From: Angustibacter sp. Root456
GTDB taxonomy: Bacteria; Actinomycetota; Actinomycetes; Actinomycetales; Angustibacteraceae
Assembly: GCF_001426435.1 (NCBI RefSeq)
Contig: NZ_LMER01000016.1
Location: forward strand, 179,332 to 243,331
DNA: 64,000 nt
Direction: 5' to 3'
The notes beneath the pieces are model-generated. The model worked only from the letters and a program-made list of their open reading frames with translations, did no database searches and was not told the origin of the DNA. The position numbers and the translations under genes are program-made. Below, piece after piece: positions 63,961 to 64,000 of the stretch. Every line of letters starts with the position of its first letter. Position 1 is the stretch's first letter.

Positions 63961-64000
63961 CCCTTGAGCGTCGGCTGAAAATGGACCCCCCTCGGCCACG
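63951..64000. mobile_element. Possible IS21-family terminus
   Basis: Two related blocks, CTGAAAACTGACCC (from 63951) and CTGAAAATGGACCCC (from 63974), stand 23 nt apart as direct repeats. IS21-family elements carry such repeated TGAAAA-TGGACC blocks at their ends. The rest is beyond the window, so this is a hint only. Confidence 0.35.

Larger units (their letters stand above)
58924..64000. mobile_element. tRNA-Gly-integrated genomic island (left part)
   Basis: Begins at the tRNA-Gly fragment and runs off the window. The content changes at once from housekeeping genes to an excisionase-like HTH gene and small, mostly overlapping, mostly unrecognised genes, all on the plus strand. Base composition is somewhat less G+C-rich from about 61.2 kb. 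No integrase, relaxase or phage structural gene is visible; integrases usually lie beside the intact tRNA, here past 64000. It could be an integrative conjugative element, satellite or degraded prophage. Positions 58975-59300 hold no gene, only repeats such as GTGGCTCT near 59089-59105 and a palindrome at 59176. Confidence 0.75.

Overview
The window is chromosomal DNA from a high-GC actinomycete. GTG starts, 4-nt GTGA/ATGA gene overlaps and very high third-position G+C are everywhere. Lineage markers agree: a pepN / Rv2466c-type thiol oxidoreductase / rpiB neighbourhood as in mycobacteria, a deazaflavin (F420)-type DUF385 protein, EttA, truncated haemoglobin O and an Eis-type acetyltransferase. 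The genus cannot be read from the sequence.

Layout. 0.1-9.6 kb: PrsW protease, YitT membrane protein, tRNA-Arg(TCT), a secreted six-repeat protein, a pair of dynamin-like GTPases, ettA and a DUF2254 protein. 9.6-12.5 kb: a fasciclin-domain secreted protein divergent from an ECF sigma / anti-sigma pair, with the same promoter motif on both strands, then an NlpC/P60 hydrolase behind a cyclic-di-AMP (ydaO) riboswitch. 12.6-21.6 kb: acyl-CoA metabolism (TesB, TetR regulator, two acyl-CoA dehydrogenases, two SDRs, a quinone-oxidoreductase-type MDR, a phosphotransferase of the ACAD10/11 type, a hot-dog thioesterase). 21.6-29.9 kb: a tightly packed run of phosphoribosyltransferase-hydrolase fusion, HAD-GH65 fusion, universal stress protein, GT4 and glycogen-debranching-type enzyme. 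Several parts have counterparts in the mycobacterial DosR dormancy regulon, and a DosR-like box precedes the run. 29.9-42.4 kb: F420-type oxidoreductase, lipoprotein, GH13 alpha-glucosidase, glbO, a decayed ECF sigma fragment, NAD(P)-binding/DUF2867-like protein, MscS channel, GNAT, prolyl oligopeptidase, malQ and an APH-type kinase bracketed by a 23-bp inverted repeat. 42.6-58.9 kb: two M1 aminopeptidases, an Rv2466c homologue, rpiB, Eis-like acetyltransferase, PP2C phosphatase, an alanine-racemase-fold enzyme, a frameshifted MFS gene, a lactone oxidase, a HATPase protein and a secreted M23 peptidase.

From about 58.92 kb to the right edge lies a mobile element. The 3' half of a tRNA-Gly(TCC) gene, with encoded CCA, stands without its 5' half, as expected for the distal attachment site of a tRNA-integrating element. 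It is followed by an excisionase-like HTH gene and a compact run of small overlapping genes, most of them unrecognised: tandem HTH, cysteine-rich proteins, a Mom-like GNAT, and a two-gene DUF6978-like/DUF1828 module with its own promoter region. No integrase or intact tRNA-Gly is present; both should lie beyond position 64000. An IS21-like end may begin at the right edge.

Non-coding structure is rich. A repeat type made of a TGATCA-bearing palindrome with outward G-rich tandem repeats occurs near 2.2 kb and 42.5 kb, with a half copy at 41.6 kb. Other large palindromes lie at 3.0 and 18.0 kb. There are several GC-rich terminator stems, and a recurrent TAgcct-type -10 element sits 6-9 nt before start codons, which suggests leaderless transcripts. 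All function calls are read from sequence motifs; no database search was possible.
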